NCBI RefSeq assembly: GCF_947172395.1
Contig: NC_069095.1
Coordinates: forward strand, 4,526,001-4,590,000
Direction of reading: 5' to 3'
From: Bicyclus anynana
Taxonomy: Eukaryota; Arthropoda; Insecta; Lepidoptera; Nymphalidae
DNA length: 64,000 nucleotides
Under the pieces are notes generated by a model. That model was not told where the DNA came from, ran no database searches, and was given only the letters and a program-made list of their open reading frames with translations. The translations under genes were made by a program, and so were the position numbers. Below, piece after piece: positions 1-10,509 of the stretch. Every line of letters starts with the position of its first letter. Position 1 is the first letter of the stretch.

Positions 1-80
1 GACTGATCATTTTCAGGTTAATATCTGACCTTAACAAGTTCTTAAACCATTATGACCGATATTATATACATAATGTGAAT

Positions 81-245
81 TATAATTGCTATAGCTTGGC
101 AAGTTCGTTCGTAACACTTCTGATGGTTTGGATGGTGGATAGCGATGCCCCACGCGCACGACTTCACACCCGCGCAATCCTTCCCCCCGTCGCCCGCATA
201 TCATGGAAGTGTCATCAACGAACTTGCTAAGCTATAGCAATTATA
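81..245. mobile_element. MITE-like foldback element, about 165 bp
   Basis: The two ends are inverted copies of about 40 bp, starting TATAATTGCTATAGCTT and ending AAGCTATAGCAATTATA, with a few mismatches. The centre is GC-richer and has no ORF. Terminal inversion, small size and lack of coding capacity fit a non-autonomous DNA transposon. TATA at the edges is compatible with a TA target duplication, but the superfamily cannot be fixed from this copy. Confidence 0.7.
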
Positions 246-366
246 CTAAGTTTAGGTTTTAAGCAGGAAGAATACCTATTGACGATTTTAATAATAAAAT
301 TATTATCAACTTTTAATGGGTAATATATTTTAGAATTTAGAATTTATAATTTGTTTATTATTTATA

Positions 367-485
367 ATTCGTGCCGCGATGCAAGAACCAGCTCATGACT
401 AAGGGCCCCGTATGGGTTCGAAACTAGTCGGGCATACTCCGACGTAATATCACGTGAGTTTTAGCCGTGTTTCATAATCAATTAA
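367..485 (+). repeat. interspersed repeat F, copy 1
   Basis: This block (GTGCCGCGATGCAAGAACC through CTCATGACTAAGGGC to GAGTTTTAGCCGTGTTTCAT) reappears at 20681-20825. It contains a GGGTTCGAAAC stretch like a Pol III B box, so it may be SINE-derived. No ORF is seen. Confidence 0.6.
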
Positions 486-1400
486 TATGGGTAATATATT
501 ATTTTTCCCAATATAAGTTACAAATAATATTTTATCAATACATAATTTTTTTATACATTGCAAATGTACGTGGCAAATTATAAATTAGATTAAATTTATT
601 AAACCTTGGTAATTTACATAAGGTAACGAACTAAAACAAAATTGTCCAAAAGTCAAACAATATTTAGCGCGAACACAAAAGGATCGTAAAATACTTCGAC
701 AATCCAAAAGTCGTATATTCACAGTGAACCCTCGTTGAATAATAATGGCGAGACGTTTTTTCAAGTCACCAACTGTAATAAAAATACCACGAAAAGATCC
801 CCAGGAATTCGCTTTTTCGACCGGGTATTTTGTTTGGAAAGAAACTATCCCTTTATTCGGTGTTTAAACAAAACTTCTAATACTTTTTGATATATTCTGA
901 ATCACTTTGGGAATTTAGTTATGAATAAAATGACAACATTTTTGTGTTTTTCGGGACGTCATTTAGGTATTACAAAGTAAGGATTAAGTAAATGGTTTTG
1001 TATTATTATTTCCTTCTTCGTGTCTTCGAACGTAAAAATGGTACGTTGCTAATGGTAGGGCTAAAACTTTATCTCAAAGTAATGGAAGGATACGCGAAAA
1101 TGTTTTTACTGCCGGCCAATGTTTGACCGTGGGAACAAAGGCATGTGGTTTTACTAGGATTAAGGATGAATAGCGCTGGCTTTGTGAATTACATTCACGG
1201 TTTACGCGTGAAGTTTTCAATGTTTATTCAAAGGGATCGTTTCTATTGGACGTTTGTGTAGTTTTTTTTTAATTTAAGTTTTTTACTTTTTTTTGTTTTT
1301 TTTTTGGTTTAATGACAGACTATAGATAGCATCTGAATAGGCCAAAAGTTTTAAACGAAATTTTATATCATCAATATATCTATAGTGATAAAAAATATAT
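486..1400. other. AT-rich stretch with nothing recognisable
   Basis: I see no extended ORF, splice-flanked coding block or repeat shared with the rest of the window. Poly-T runs lie near 1263-1306. Confidence 0.5.
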
Positions 1401-1410
1401 ATATAAATAG

Positions 1411-1613
1411 CCGTGATAGCTCAATGGATATGACCTCTGCCTCCGATTCTGAAGGGCGTAGGTTCGAAACCTGCACATCAGAGAATTTTCCGTATGCTCT
1501 GCGTGTGTGAAGTCTGCCAATCCGCATTGGGCCAGCGTGGTGGACTTACCCTTCTCATTCTGAGAGGAGACTCGAGCTCAGCAGTGAGCCGAATATGAGT
1601 TGATAGTGATGAT
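1411..1613 (+). mobile_element. SINE family A (Metulj-like), internally deleted
   Basis: The head GCCGTGATAGCTCAATGGAT is tRNA-like and is followed by the B-box-like GGTTCGAAACC. The middle (TGCACCTCC to CATCGTGAGG) is missing compared with the copy at 24802. The 3' part CTGCCAATCCGCATTGGGCC to GAGCCGAATATG and a GATGAT tail are present. Confidence 0.85.
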
Positions 1614-2056
1614 AAAAAAATTCAAGATATTTTTTTTTTTTAATAGTGTTAGTTTATTTTTTATTATTATTTTCCCATCAGTATTGGGTGTATCTAATCA
1701 GAAGATTAAATAATGTAAACTACTTTTTCTATTCCAACAGTTATGAAAACTTCACAAAGGATTCTAAGATTTTCTAAATTGCTGGCCGAGAAGATCAAAC
1801 AAACAACATTTTACAAAGAGATTTTCTAATATTGAAATATTATTACAAAGTTTTGACTTGTACTTAACTCGTAATTTTAAGAACGTTTAAAATTACAAGT
1901 ACATTTTAAGCAAAAACACTCGTGTCTGGCTTGGCTATGGCTTCAAAGAAATACACTTGGACAAAAGGAAAGAAAGAAGAAATTTGTTGTTACGATTTAT
2001 TTCAAGGAGTAATTCTTATCAGTATAGGATTTTATTTATTTTCTAAATTGGCTCAG

Positions 2057-2172
2057 GTTTGACTGACCTCATCTGGAGCACTGACCCAAAAGGCGTCACG
2101 GAGCGCTCAGATATCGACTTGTTCAGACGGATGGTGGAGGAGGAGATTCGCCCACCTAGTTCTATGAAGTAA
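2057..2172 (+). CDS. probable 3'-terminal coding exon of an unidentified host gene
   Basis: A GC-rich block stands out from AT-rich flanks. It follows a pyrimidine-rich stretch ending in CAG (2054-2056), a plausible 3' splice site. Reading from TTG at 2059 gives 37 codons beginning LTDLIWSTDPKGV and ending EEEIRPPSSMK before TAA at 2170-2172; two bases at 2057-2058 would complete a split codon. The segment is charged and hydrophilic, with no membrane segment. AATAAA lies near 2356, where a 3' UTR could end. I do not recognise the protein. The acceptor, the composition step and the clean stop support a real exon; upstream exons are not visible in the first 2 kb. It could instead be an old transposon fragment. 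Confidence 0.5.
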
Positions 2173-2599
2173 ATTTTCTGTTATGTCTTGGTTTCAGGCT
2201 TTTTATTTTCTGAATTACTTAAGAATTTACATTAATTAGTCTGTTTACTTAATATTTGTTTCGTTTAAAACATTTGGCATCATTTATGATCCCACTTCTG
2301 ATATCCCGCTATCCAATGTATTTCGTTTCAAAATATGTATAAAATACACGTTTTGAAATAAAAATGAGAAGCAAGTTTCGGAATGTATCTAAAATATTTT
2401 GTAGCTTCAGAAAGCCTGTAAATTCTGAAGCCTTTGGATGCTCAATATTCCATCCATATATTTTATCTTAGGTAACGATATTCATCGTGAATTTTAAATT
2501 ACATAGGTTAGGCGAATAAATTGCCGATAGACGTGAAGATAAAAGAGCTAAGAATCTGGAAAAATACTTTACTTCACAGACTTTACAGATCATTAACCA

Positions 2600-3360
2600 A
2601 TGTCAGCAATTCCTTAATTAGCTCATCTGACCATAATGAAAATCGTTTCTGCGGATTATGACCGATACGTCAAACACTGCAGGCTGTAATATCGGCGCAA
2701 TATAAATATAGATCTGTTAGAGTTTGCTTTCCATCGTGAATTGTAATTCACGATGGAATCAGCTCTAAAATTAAAAAAAAATCTCCAATACTTTACACAA
2801 CCCTAAGCAATGTCAGCAATAGGAAGATGGCAGATTTTACAAATTGTATACATTTATAAATAAATTAGGAATATGCTAATAGTAAAGCAATAAGTAAAAA
2901 TACTACGGATCCCTGAAAAACGACCCATAAAAAATGGCACGAAATTACAACGTCGCCGATGATAAAGATCGTTAGATTTGTATGGGCGTTCAAACAAAAT
3001 ACGAGTTTCTTTGTACAAATATTGAAAAATGTCATGTTAATGTATGAGTTTTCATCAAATTACGATAACAGATTTTTAGTAGTTTTTGAAATTTTATAAA
3101 CTAATTGCATTAGCAGATTAACACTAGCTGACGCTGCACGGTTTCACCCGCGTGGTTCCCGTTCCCATAAGAATTAGGGGATAATATATAGCCTATAGCC
3201 ATCCTCGATAAATGGGCTATCTAACACTGAAAAAAGTTTTCAAATCGGACCAGTAGTTCTTGAGATTAGCGCATTCAATCAAACAAACACTTCAGCTTTA
3301 TAATATTAATATAGGTTAAGTTGGCAAACATCCAGACAATCTTTGTTTTTTACATAATTA
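2600..3360 (+). repeat. interspersed repeat I, copy 1, interrupted by another repeat
   Basis: The segment 2818-3115 (TACGGATCCCTGAAAAACG, ATCGTTAGATTTGTATG, TTACGATAACAGATTTTT) matches 21218-21620. The continuation CCAGACAATCTTTG resumes at 3339, matching 21645. Copy 1 is therefore split by the repeat at 3121-3312. A further module (AATCGTTTCTG, GGATTATGACCGATAC) at 2617-2705 recurs at 3387-3485. No coding capacity is seen. Confidence 0.65.
3121..3312 (+). repeat. interspersed repeat C (CTAGCTGACGC type), full-length
   Basis: It starts CTAGCTGACGCTGCACGG, contains GGGCTATCTAACACTGAA and CAAATCGGACCAGTAGTTC, and ends TTTATAATATTAATATAGG. Similar units occur at 27616, 30366 and 37965. This is a very common lepidopteran repeat, probably the 3' end of a non-LTR element or a SINE-like derivative. 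It is nested inside repeat I. Confidence 0.75.
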
Positions 3361-3734
3361 AATACTCATCATTCCAATTCTGTAATTAGCTGGCTACAAT
3401 CATAGATACAATCGTTTCTGTGGATTGCGGCGGATACATCGAATAGCAGTGTAATGCCGGTGCAGTCAATGAAATGTAGATTCCGCATGGCTTGCGTTTT
3501 CCCTGTAACGTAGTACGCGATTCCAGAGGTTTATCTATGGTAGATGTTTATTACTTCGCAATAGGATACGTGCAATGGAGATCCAAGTAAATGCACTAGT
3601 GATTTTTAGTTAAACCTAAGCTATACTTAGAGAAAAATCGGGCATTACCGCTTTATCTTTTTTTGTTTTTAAGAAATTTTTATTAGTAACGTTTGTCAGT
3701 GATTTAACTTTTTTTTAATCTGCTGTTTGTTTCT

Positions 3735-3840
3735 TTTTTTTAATATCTGGGAAGGCTGAACCGATTTAATTGGGACTTTCACTGGAAGATAGAGAAGATT
3801 ATTGAGCTTTATATCTTGCTTATAGGGTATCCTATCCTTT
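3735..3840 (+). repeat. fragment of an E-type interspersed repeat
   Basis: The text AATTGGGACTTTCACTGGAAGATAGAG with TTGAGCTTTATA resembles the block at 40290-40345 (ATTGGACTTTTACTGGGGGATAG). It is short and non-coding. Confidence 0.45.
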
Positions 3841-3847
3841 TCTATAA

Positions 3848-4150
3848 GAGCCGTGATAGCCCAGTGGATATTACCCCTGATTCCGATTCCGGAGGGTGTG
3901 GTTTCGAATCCAGTCCGGGGCATGCACCTCCAACTTTGCAGTTGTGTGCATTTTAAGAAGTCAGATATCACGTGTCTCAAACGGTGAAGGAAAACATCAT
4001 GAGGAAACCTGCATACCAGAGAATTTTCTTAATTCTCTGCGTGTGTGAAGTCTGCCAATCCGCATTGGGCCGCGTGGTGGATTATTGGCCTAACCCCTCT
4101 TATTCTGAGAGGAAACTCGACCTCAGCAGTGAGCCGAATATGGGTTGATA
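3848..4150 (+). mobile_element. SINE family A (Metulj-like), near full-length
   Basis: The tRNA-like head is GAGCCGTGATAGCCCAGTGG, with the B-box-like GTTTCGAATCC. The body includes GTGCATTTTAAGAAGTCAG, GGAAAACATCATGAGG and CTGCCAATCCGCATTGGGCC, ending GAATATGGGTTGATA. Pol III transcription and mobilisation by a partner LINE are family inferences. Confidence 0.9.
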
Positions 4151-4159
4151 AAGAGGGTA

Positions 4160-5340
4160 TCCTATATGTTGCTCAATAATCTCCATAATCTCATGTTATC
4201 TCGGAAAAATGTATTTTTTATTATTTGTACATACTCGTAATCTTGATATTATAACTAAAACAAACTAAACCATTTAATTTTGTAATTTTGCAAATATATA
4301 TAATTTTAAATTAGATTGCAAATATATCAGTTATTTTTATAGTTTCAGGTGACAATTTCATTCAAACCACTAAAGGTCGTTCCAAACTTCAAAAGGTTTT
4401 CTTCAAACAAACTTTGAACCTACCGTATTACTCCAATTTTAACAGTAGTAAAACTTTGTAAACGAAGTTTGAGCATGAATATTCCTAGAGTTTATTAGAA
4501 TTAAATAATAAAAGTGACTTTTCCGGGGTCAAAATTGAGTTACCAGTCGACCGCTTGGTAGTAATTTAATAAACAGGATAGAGTTACAGGAATTCTACAG
4601 AGCTGGAATAGACTCTTTTTAAATCGAGTTTTAAAGAAGCAGATTCTTAATTCGACTTGTATGTTTTATTTATATTATTATTTTTTATATTGTACACACA
4701 AATTAGAGAATGACCCAAAATGAGTCTTTACATTCCGCCCGGTGAAGCCGGTGAAACCCATAAACAATGCAAACGTTCCGCTCGAATCTTCTTGACATCC
4801 CTGACATCATCGTAATGTTGCATTTACAAACTTTTTCATAATTAAATATTTATGAAATAAAATTTTAATTTTTTCGAATCATCTTATATTATGCATTTCT
4901 TTCTTTTGTTTTTGTGTACAATCTTTAATCTGCCTCGTTTATTAGCTTATATGGTTCCGAATAATGACGTACTGAGTTCGCGTTCGCAAGTAGGCAATGG
5001 TTTACCACTTACCATCAAATGACCATCTGACTGATCCATCAATTTTTACCAAAAGAAAAAGAGAAGTACCTACTTACAAGTAATAAAATAGCCCTTCTCT
5101 ATCTAAGGAACCTACATAATATAAATACATTTCTGAAACGAGAAAATTACTTTGAAGAAGAAATAACGAAGAAAATGTGGGCCGTGACATTACGAAAAGC
5201 CCAGTATCATTAATACTGTATTAGCAAAAAACGCTGCGTGAATTATCCTGTCTTAGACTGCCGCCCCTTTTACGCTCCATGGGCTCTTAGATAAGGTGGT
5301 TTTTACCATTTACAGTACTTTGTAGTTTCATTTAAATAAA
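4160..5340. other. AT-rich intergenic stretch
   Basis: No coding block is seen. A short LINE-like phrase (TGGTTTACCACTTACCATCAAATGACC) near 4998 resembles the 3' region of many insect non-LTR elements but is too short to classify. Confidence 0.4.
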
Positions 5341-5350
5341 AGCACTACTG

Positions 5351-6463
5351 CCAAATGGAAAAATAATGTTTATGAGCTTCCTAATATATATATTCCTAAT
5401 AAGGCTTTATTTTTAGTACCTAGTCTTGAATTTAGATTTGGGAAAATTTGCCACTATGATACCTGCTTTTTTTAAAGCAAAAGAGAAGATTAGATTTACG
5501 TTTGCGTCTAGGAAACAGATGTGAGTATTTTTTAATTAATAAAATTATTTTACGTTCTTTTTATTTCCTTGCATAAAAATCGAACAAAATCCTAGTTTTA
5601 AATTAAATAGCTTCACAGTCAATAGTTTAGACTTAAAATCGAAAGGACCGGGACCGATTGAAAAAAAAACAAAACACTCCATTTTAGGTACCTGCTATTA
5701 CGTTGGCTTTAACTACCACTTTAGTTGTTAGTTTATATAGCTTTGGATCATGAGGCCCTGGTTTCGAAACCTAGTAAATTTCATTAAAAATATTATATTC
5801 AGCCCGGATATTGGTGACGTTGCACCTTCGTGCCTTGGAGGGCTTATTAGGGCTTCGGTACCAGTTATTATTATCATTAATATATGTCTATAAACACGTT
5901 ACGAGATTCCATCATCAGCTTCAAGAGCTCACCGCCTTAAAGCAGCATAGTGGGCCTAAGCTCCATATCCTGGCCTGGTCTAACCTGGCGCCGTATAAGT
6001 AGGGTGATGACGTAATATAGGTGTATATAGATTTTTACAAACTGTTTACCTTTTACTAATGAGCTTACACGCAAACGCTTAAAGCAAAATAAATTTATTA
6101 CTTACAAAACGGACACTGATATCAAAATTTATAGATATATAAAACTATCGCATAATATAACAGTAAAGAATTGTCTGAAATTTTAAAATTTTCCTCTCCC
6201 GTTGTAGTAAAAGTAAATACAAAAAGTTAATAAATAAATTGTTAATACCTGACTCCTCTGGAACAAAAACTTACATAGCGTAAATTTATTTTGACGTTAT
6301 TTTTCACGCCGGCAAACTTTATCATAAGTATATTCTCTTCGTACCTACCCAGTAACTTAACTTCCCACAACGGAGCTTCATGTCAAGATAATGTACAAAC
6401 TCTCATTAATAACAAATAAATTCTCCACTCACGCTCATACTTTTATAATATTTTGTATTTATC
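5351..6463 (+). repeat. segmental duplication, unit 1
   Basis: The sequence from CCAAATGGAAAAATAATG to TTTTGTATTTATC recurs almost completely at 6750-8194. Shared landmarks include TAGTACCTAGTCTTGAATTT, AAAGGACCGGGACCGATT, TGACGTTGCACCTTCGTGCC and GTACCTACCCAGTAACTTAA. Differences are small indels and scattered substitutions. The block also holds a tRNA-like B-box phrase near 5755-5770, so part of the duplicated unit may be an old SINE. Short ORFs inside (for example 5811-6002) are not conserved between units and are not called as genes. Confidence 0.85.
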
Positions 6464-6744
6464 TAATATTATAAAGAGGAAAACTTTGTTTGTATGTTTG
6501 TTTGTTTGATTGTAATGAATAGGCTCAAAAACTACTGGACCGATTTTAAAAATTCTTTCACCATTCGAAAGCTACATTATCCACAAGTAACATAGGCTAA
6601 ATTTTATTTTGGAAAAAAATAGGGTTCCGTAGAATATTTGGGTTTTTCGGACACAAGGTATAAAAAATCAACCAGAAAAGTAGGGTAGGGGTAGGTAGGA
6701 GTATGGTAGGGGTAGGGGTAGGCTAGGGGTAGGCTAGGGGTAGT
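6464..6744 (-). repeat. repeat E with (CTACCC)-rich segment, truncated
   Basis: Read on the minus strand it matches 16868-17244: TCCTCTTTATAATATTA, ATCGGTCCAGTAGTTTTTGA, TTTTTCGGACACAAGG and then a purine-rich GGGTAGGGG tract. The CTAGCGGACG head is missing. It sits exactly at the junction between duplication units 1 and 2. Confidence 0.75.
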
Positions 6745-6749
6745 TAATG

Positions 6750-8194
6750 CCAAATGGAAAAATAATGTTTATGAGCTTCCTAATATATATATTCCTAACT
6801 AGCGGACGCCCGCGACTTCGTCTGCGTGAAACTTTCAACTACCCCTACCCTACCCCCTATCCTACCCTACCCTACCATACCCTACCCCAACAATAAAGCT
6901 CAAATTGACTACGTTTTAGTTAGAAAACATTGGTATGGGAAAAAGAAAAGGGCTATTTTTATGGTTTTTCCAGCAATTATTCGAATTTTTCTCGCTGTAA
7001 AAACCATCCTAGAACTTCAACAAAAATTTAAAAAAAAGAATTGGCGAAATTGGTCCAGGCGTTGTTGAGTTATGCGCTTACCAACGCATTTTACGATTCA
7101 TTTTTATATTATTGATAAGGCTTTATTTTTAGTACCTAGTCTTGAATTTAGATTTGGGAAAATTTGCAACTATGATACCTACTTTTTTTAAGGCGAAAGA
7201 GAAGATTAGATTTACGTTTGCGTCTAGGAAACCGATGTAAGTATTTTTTAATTTATAAAATTATTTTACGTTCTTTTTATTTCCTTGCTGAAAAATCGAA
7301 CAAAATCCTAGTTTTAAATTAAATAACTTCACAGTCAATAGGTCAGACTTAAAATCGAAAGGACCGGGACCGATTTTTGTACCTGTGAGGTACCTGCTAT
7401 TACGTTGGCTTTAAATACCAGTTTAAGTACCAGTAATTTAGTTGTTAGCTTATGTAGCTTTGGATCATGAGGCCCTGGGTTCGAAACCTAGGTCAGGCTT
7501 TCTTTCTTTCAAGTAAATTTCATTAAAAATATTATATTCAGCCCGAAGTAAGGATATTGGTGACGTTGTATCTCCGTGCCTTGGAGGGCCCGTTAGGGTT
7601 TCGGTACCAGTTATTATTATCATTAATATATGTCTATAAACACGTTACAGATTCCATCATCAGCTTCAATAGCTCACCGTATTAAAGCAGCATGGTGGGC
7701 CTAAGCTCCAAATCCTGGCCTGGTGCCGTATAAGTAGGGTGATGACGTAATATAGGTGCATCATGATTTTTACAAACTGTTTACCTCTTACACATTAGCT
7801 TACACGCAAACGCTTAAAGCAAAATAAATGTATTACTTACACGGACATTGATATCAAAATTTATAGATACATAAAACTCTCGCATAATATAACAGTAAAG
7901 AATTGTCTGAAATTTAAAATTTTCCTCTCCTGTTGTAATAAAAATAAATACAAAAAGGTAATAAATAAATTGTTAATACCTGACTTCTCTGGAACAAAAA
8001 CTTACATAGCGTAAATTTATTTTGACGTTATTTTTCACGCTGGAGAACTTTATCATAAGTATATTCTCTTCGTACCTACCCAGTAACTTAACTTCCCACA
8101 ACGGAGCTTCATGTCAAGATAATGTACAAACTCTCATTAATAACAAATAAATTCTCCACTCACGCTCATACTTTTATAATATTTTGTATTTATC
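6750..8194 (+). repeat. segmental duplication, unit 2
   Basis: This is the second copy of the 5351-6463 block. It is longer because of an interspersed repeat inserted at 6799-7115. In unit 1 the equivalent site reads CCTAATAAGG, which acts as an empty site. It also carries small additions such as CAGGCTTTCTTTCTTTC near 7493. Confidence 0.85.
6799..7115 (+). repeat. repeat E (CTAGCGGACGCCCGCGACTT type) inside duplication unit 2
   Basis: It begins CTAGCGGACGCCCGCGACTT, runs through CTACCCTACCC tracts and AACAATAAAGCTCAAATTGAC, and ends with AGTTATGCGCTTACCAACGC and a TTTTTATATTATTGA tail. The same 3' half recurs at 45391-45632. The open reading stretch across it is repeat sequence, not a gene. 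Confidence 0.75.
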
Positions 8195-8247
8195 GCTACG
8201 TAAAGTACCTACGTGTAAAAATGTTTTGTTTTTTATAATATATTTTA

Positions 8248-8420
8248 TTCGTTAGAAGTTAGCCCTTGACTACAATCTCATCTGATAATATCCCTTGACT
8301 ACAATCTCGCCTGAAGTTAGCCTGTTTCCATCTTACAGGAAGATGGAAACAGGCTAACTTGTTAGGAGGAGGATGAAAATCCGCACCCCTTTCGGTTTTT
8401 ACACGACATCATACCAGAAC
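8248..8420 (-). mobile_element. SINE family B, truncated and rearranged
   Basis: The right part matches SINE B on the minus strand (CTAACTTGTTAGGAGGAGG, CCCCTTTCGGTTTTTACACG, GCTAAATCGCTTGG). The left part carries two partial copies of the 3' end (CCTTGACTACAATCTC twice) and a 19-bp inverted duplication at 8316-8358. Confidence 0.75.
8316..8358. repeat. perfect 19-bp inverted repeat with 5-nt loop
   Basis: GTTAGCCTGTTTCCATCTT at 8316-8334 is followed by ACAGG and then by its exact reverse complement at 8340-8358. It lies inside a SINE B copy, where other copies have only the right arm, so the left arm is a secondary inverted duplication. Confidence 0.9.
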
Positions 8421-8424
8421 GCTA

Positions 8425-9680
8425 AATCGCTTGGCCGTGAAACTAATAGAGTTGTCTGCTTCCAGGCGAGCTTTGCCTCAGTTTTTAGCTTTTCTGTTCT
8501 ATAATATGTATTATACATAATACTTCCTATTGAATCACTCTATTGCTGAAAACTACACATTAAGATCCGTTGAATCGTCAAAAATATCTAACCGAACGGA
8601 CTGTGGAAGCGACTTAATTTTGTAATAAGTAAAGCGTATAGAATACTTTACCATAACAACAAACACTGTATATTTTTTAAGTTGAGAATATTTTACTACC
8701 TTTCTACAATTAATTAATTAATTAATATAAAACCAGTATGTAAATGTGTAAAATTTCTTGAAATTAATTTATAAATATAAGCAGGTAAGTATTGTAAGTG
8801 TAAGCCGTGATAGCTTTTATTAAAATTGCTACCAGTTGATTAAAGATTCACATCAAAGCTCGCGTTCTAACGTCAGATGGTTTTCCCTGAAGGTAATGAA
8901 AAACGCGTATTAAAGTGGGTGTATATTATTTTGTGAAGCAAATTTATGATATTTATTTTTTCTATCATTCTATATTTGGAATTTCTAATCACTACTTTTA
9001 TTTTTATTTTGTTCTAGCTGTGCCCTGCGGTTACACACGCGTATAATTATTATCGTGTATGTTACGAGTAAATATATGCCTTATAAATCTGACTATCAAA
9101 TAAAATGTTTTTTTTTACCATCCAATTTGATTCTTCATAGATAATTGCGATACAAACATACTTTACGGCTTACCTACCTACAATAGTCTAAACAATTTCC
9201 TTACGTTGGTCAATAAAATGGCATAAATGATGATACACTATGTATAAAATAAAGACTAGTCGAGGTAAATCAATCCTGATTATAGATTTTATGTAATAAA
9301 TCAGGCAATTCATGAAAAAAACAAGACTAAAAACAAAAAAAAAGACTAAAGATAGAAGCCTACTAAAAATATTTAATTGTCTATTGCAACATTGTTTAGT
9401 TATCTAGCAATTCCTACAAATAAACAAAAAATTCTATAAATCAAATTAATTAATTTTATAAAGCTCGAAATCTGAGAAACTGAGAACTTTAGACATTATT
9501 TACAACAAAATTTATGTGATAGCTACTTACCTACTAAGCTCCAAATAAAAAGTGTTGCCTTAATCCTGAATAAAATACAGCGGCTACCCTCATAATTTTA
9601 CGATAAGCAAAATGTTTGGGCAGTTTTATAGTCAAAATTCGTGGAATGTTAATTTGACAAAAACACCTGCGGTTCTATTT
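8425..9680. other. AT-rich intergenic stretch
   Basis: No gene is seen. A bare SINE head motif (GCCGTGATAGC at 8806-8816) and a TAAT microsatellite-like run (8709-8725) are the only recognisable items. Confidence 0.45.
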
Positions 9681-9685
9681 AGTCT

Positions 9686-9889
9686 GGGCCTGTAGCCATG
9701 CAACACATCAATTCTCTTTCTATAAACAAAAATTCTTCGAAAATTAATAATTGTAAGGGAATGACATTCATTGTCGACAGGTCACGTGATCAAGTTATCG
9801 TTCAGATCTGTCATTCCAAACATTTATTCAGTTTTCGAAGTGTTAGCGTTTGTAGAAAGAGAATCAAAGTGCGACATGGCAAAAGGCCC
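9686..9889. mobile_element. MITE-like foldback element (GGGCCTnTnGCCATG ends)
   Basis: The left end GGGCCTGTAGCCATG with ATTCTCTTTCTATAAAC mirrors the right end, whose reverse complement reads GGGCCTTTTGCCATG with ATTCTCTTTCTACAAACG. Arms are about 55 bp. One-sided relatives lie at 11275-11335 and 58990-59060. The open reading stretch across this element is not supported as a gene. Confidence 0.75.
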
Positions 9890-10090
9890 ATTGTTTATTC
9901 ATTTATGGTTTTAACAACTTGCATAAAGCTGGGTATAGATTGGTGCAAAGCAATATGTAATGTAATATTCTGCCTTACATTGCATGTTTCCTGCTGCCTT
10001 GGACGTCTGGCGCGCGCGGTACACGCATTGACTACGAAACATTCGAGAATCCTTTTGTGTTCGCAACAAAAACCGACAAATCTCTGAGGG

Positions 10091-10261
10091 CCTAGTGGCA
10101 GTTTGATACTGTTACTGTCACGTAACGTAAACGCGAATTTCTAAGGAATTGAAACAGCGCCATCTAGTGGCACTACTACACAACTGTTTCAATTCCATAT
10201 AAATTTGCGTAAACGTCAACGTGATAGTAACAGTATGAAAATATTGAAAACTCCCACTAGG
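10091..10261 (-). mobile_element. MITE family N, copy 1 (nested)
   Basis: Ends read CCTAGTGGCAGTTTGATACTG and, inverted, CCTAGTGGGAGTTTTCAATATT, both leading into ACTGTTACTGTC/ACTGTTACTATC and further pairing arms. The second copy is at 28733-28897 in the opposite orientation. A CTCF-like core lies near the centre. There is no coding capacity. Confidence 0.8.
10157..10170 (-). promoter_or_regulatory. CTCF-consensus-like motif in MITE N copy 1
   Basis: The minus strand reads CCACTAGATGGCGC, which fits every position of the CTCF core consensus CCASYAGRKGGCRS. The same 14 bases are kept in copy 2 at 28821-28834. Binding is inferred, not shown. Confidence 0.5.
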
Positions 10262-10509
10262 CACACAGATCGAACCGCGCACGAGTTGTAACGCTCGGAG
10301 CGTGGACGACCCAAGCGCAGTTCGTGCGCGAGAGGCGTCATAACCATGAGCATTTGTGATACATTGCAGCAATGTGGACGTCAAATTCTTGCATTGCATG
10401 TTGAATTACACGTTGCATTGCACCAATCTGTACCCAGCTTTAGGTGTACTATTTTCAGAAGAATATGAATATACTTTAACTTTATATTCATTCTTTATTC
10501 AATGAAAAG

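Larger units (their letters stand above)
9925..10442. mobile_element. larger foldback DNA element with a nested MITE
   Basis: The left end AAAGCTGGGTATAGATTGG is mirrored by the right end CCAATCTGTACCCAGCTTT; inner parts also pair loosely (GCAATGTAATATT against AATTCAACATGCAATG). The interior is GC-rich (GGCGCGCGCGG). A separate MITE is nested at 10091-10261. ORFs on both strands here are by-products of the inverted structure. Confidence 0.7.

Noticed and set aside
3696..3980. 94-codon minus-strand ORF
   Set aside because: It lies across a SINE A copy and its flank; the reading comes from the SINE.
6676..7000. Telomere-like GGGTAGG/CCTACCC tracts
   Set aside because: They are internal to repeat E and irregular; insect telomeres use TTAGG, and the same tract recurs at 16920 in the same repeat.
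9698..10087. 129-codon ORF, the longest outside the LINE
   Set aside because: It runs through one foldback element into another and has no motif; inverted-repeat structure explains the open frame.
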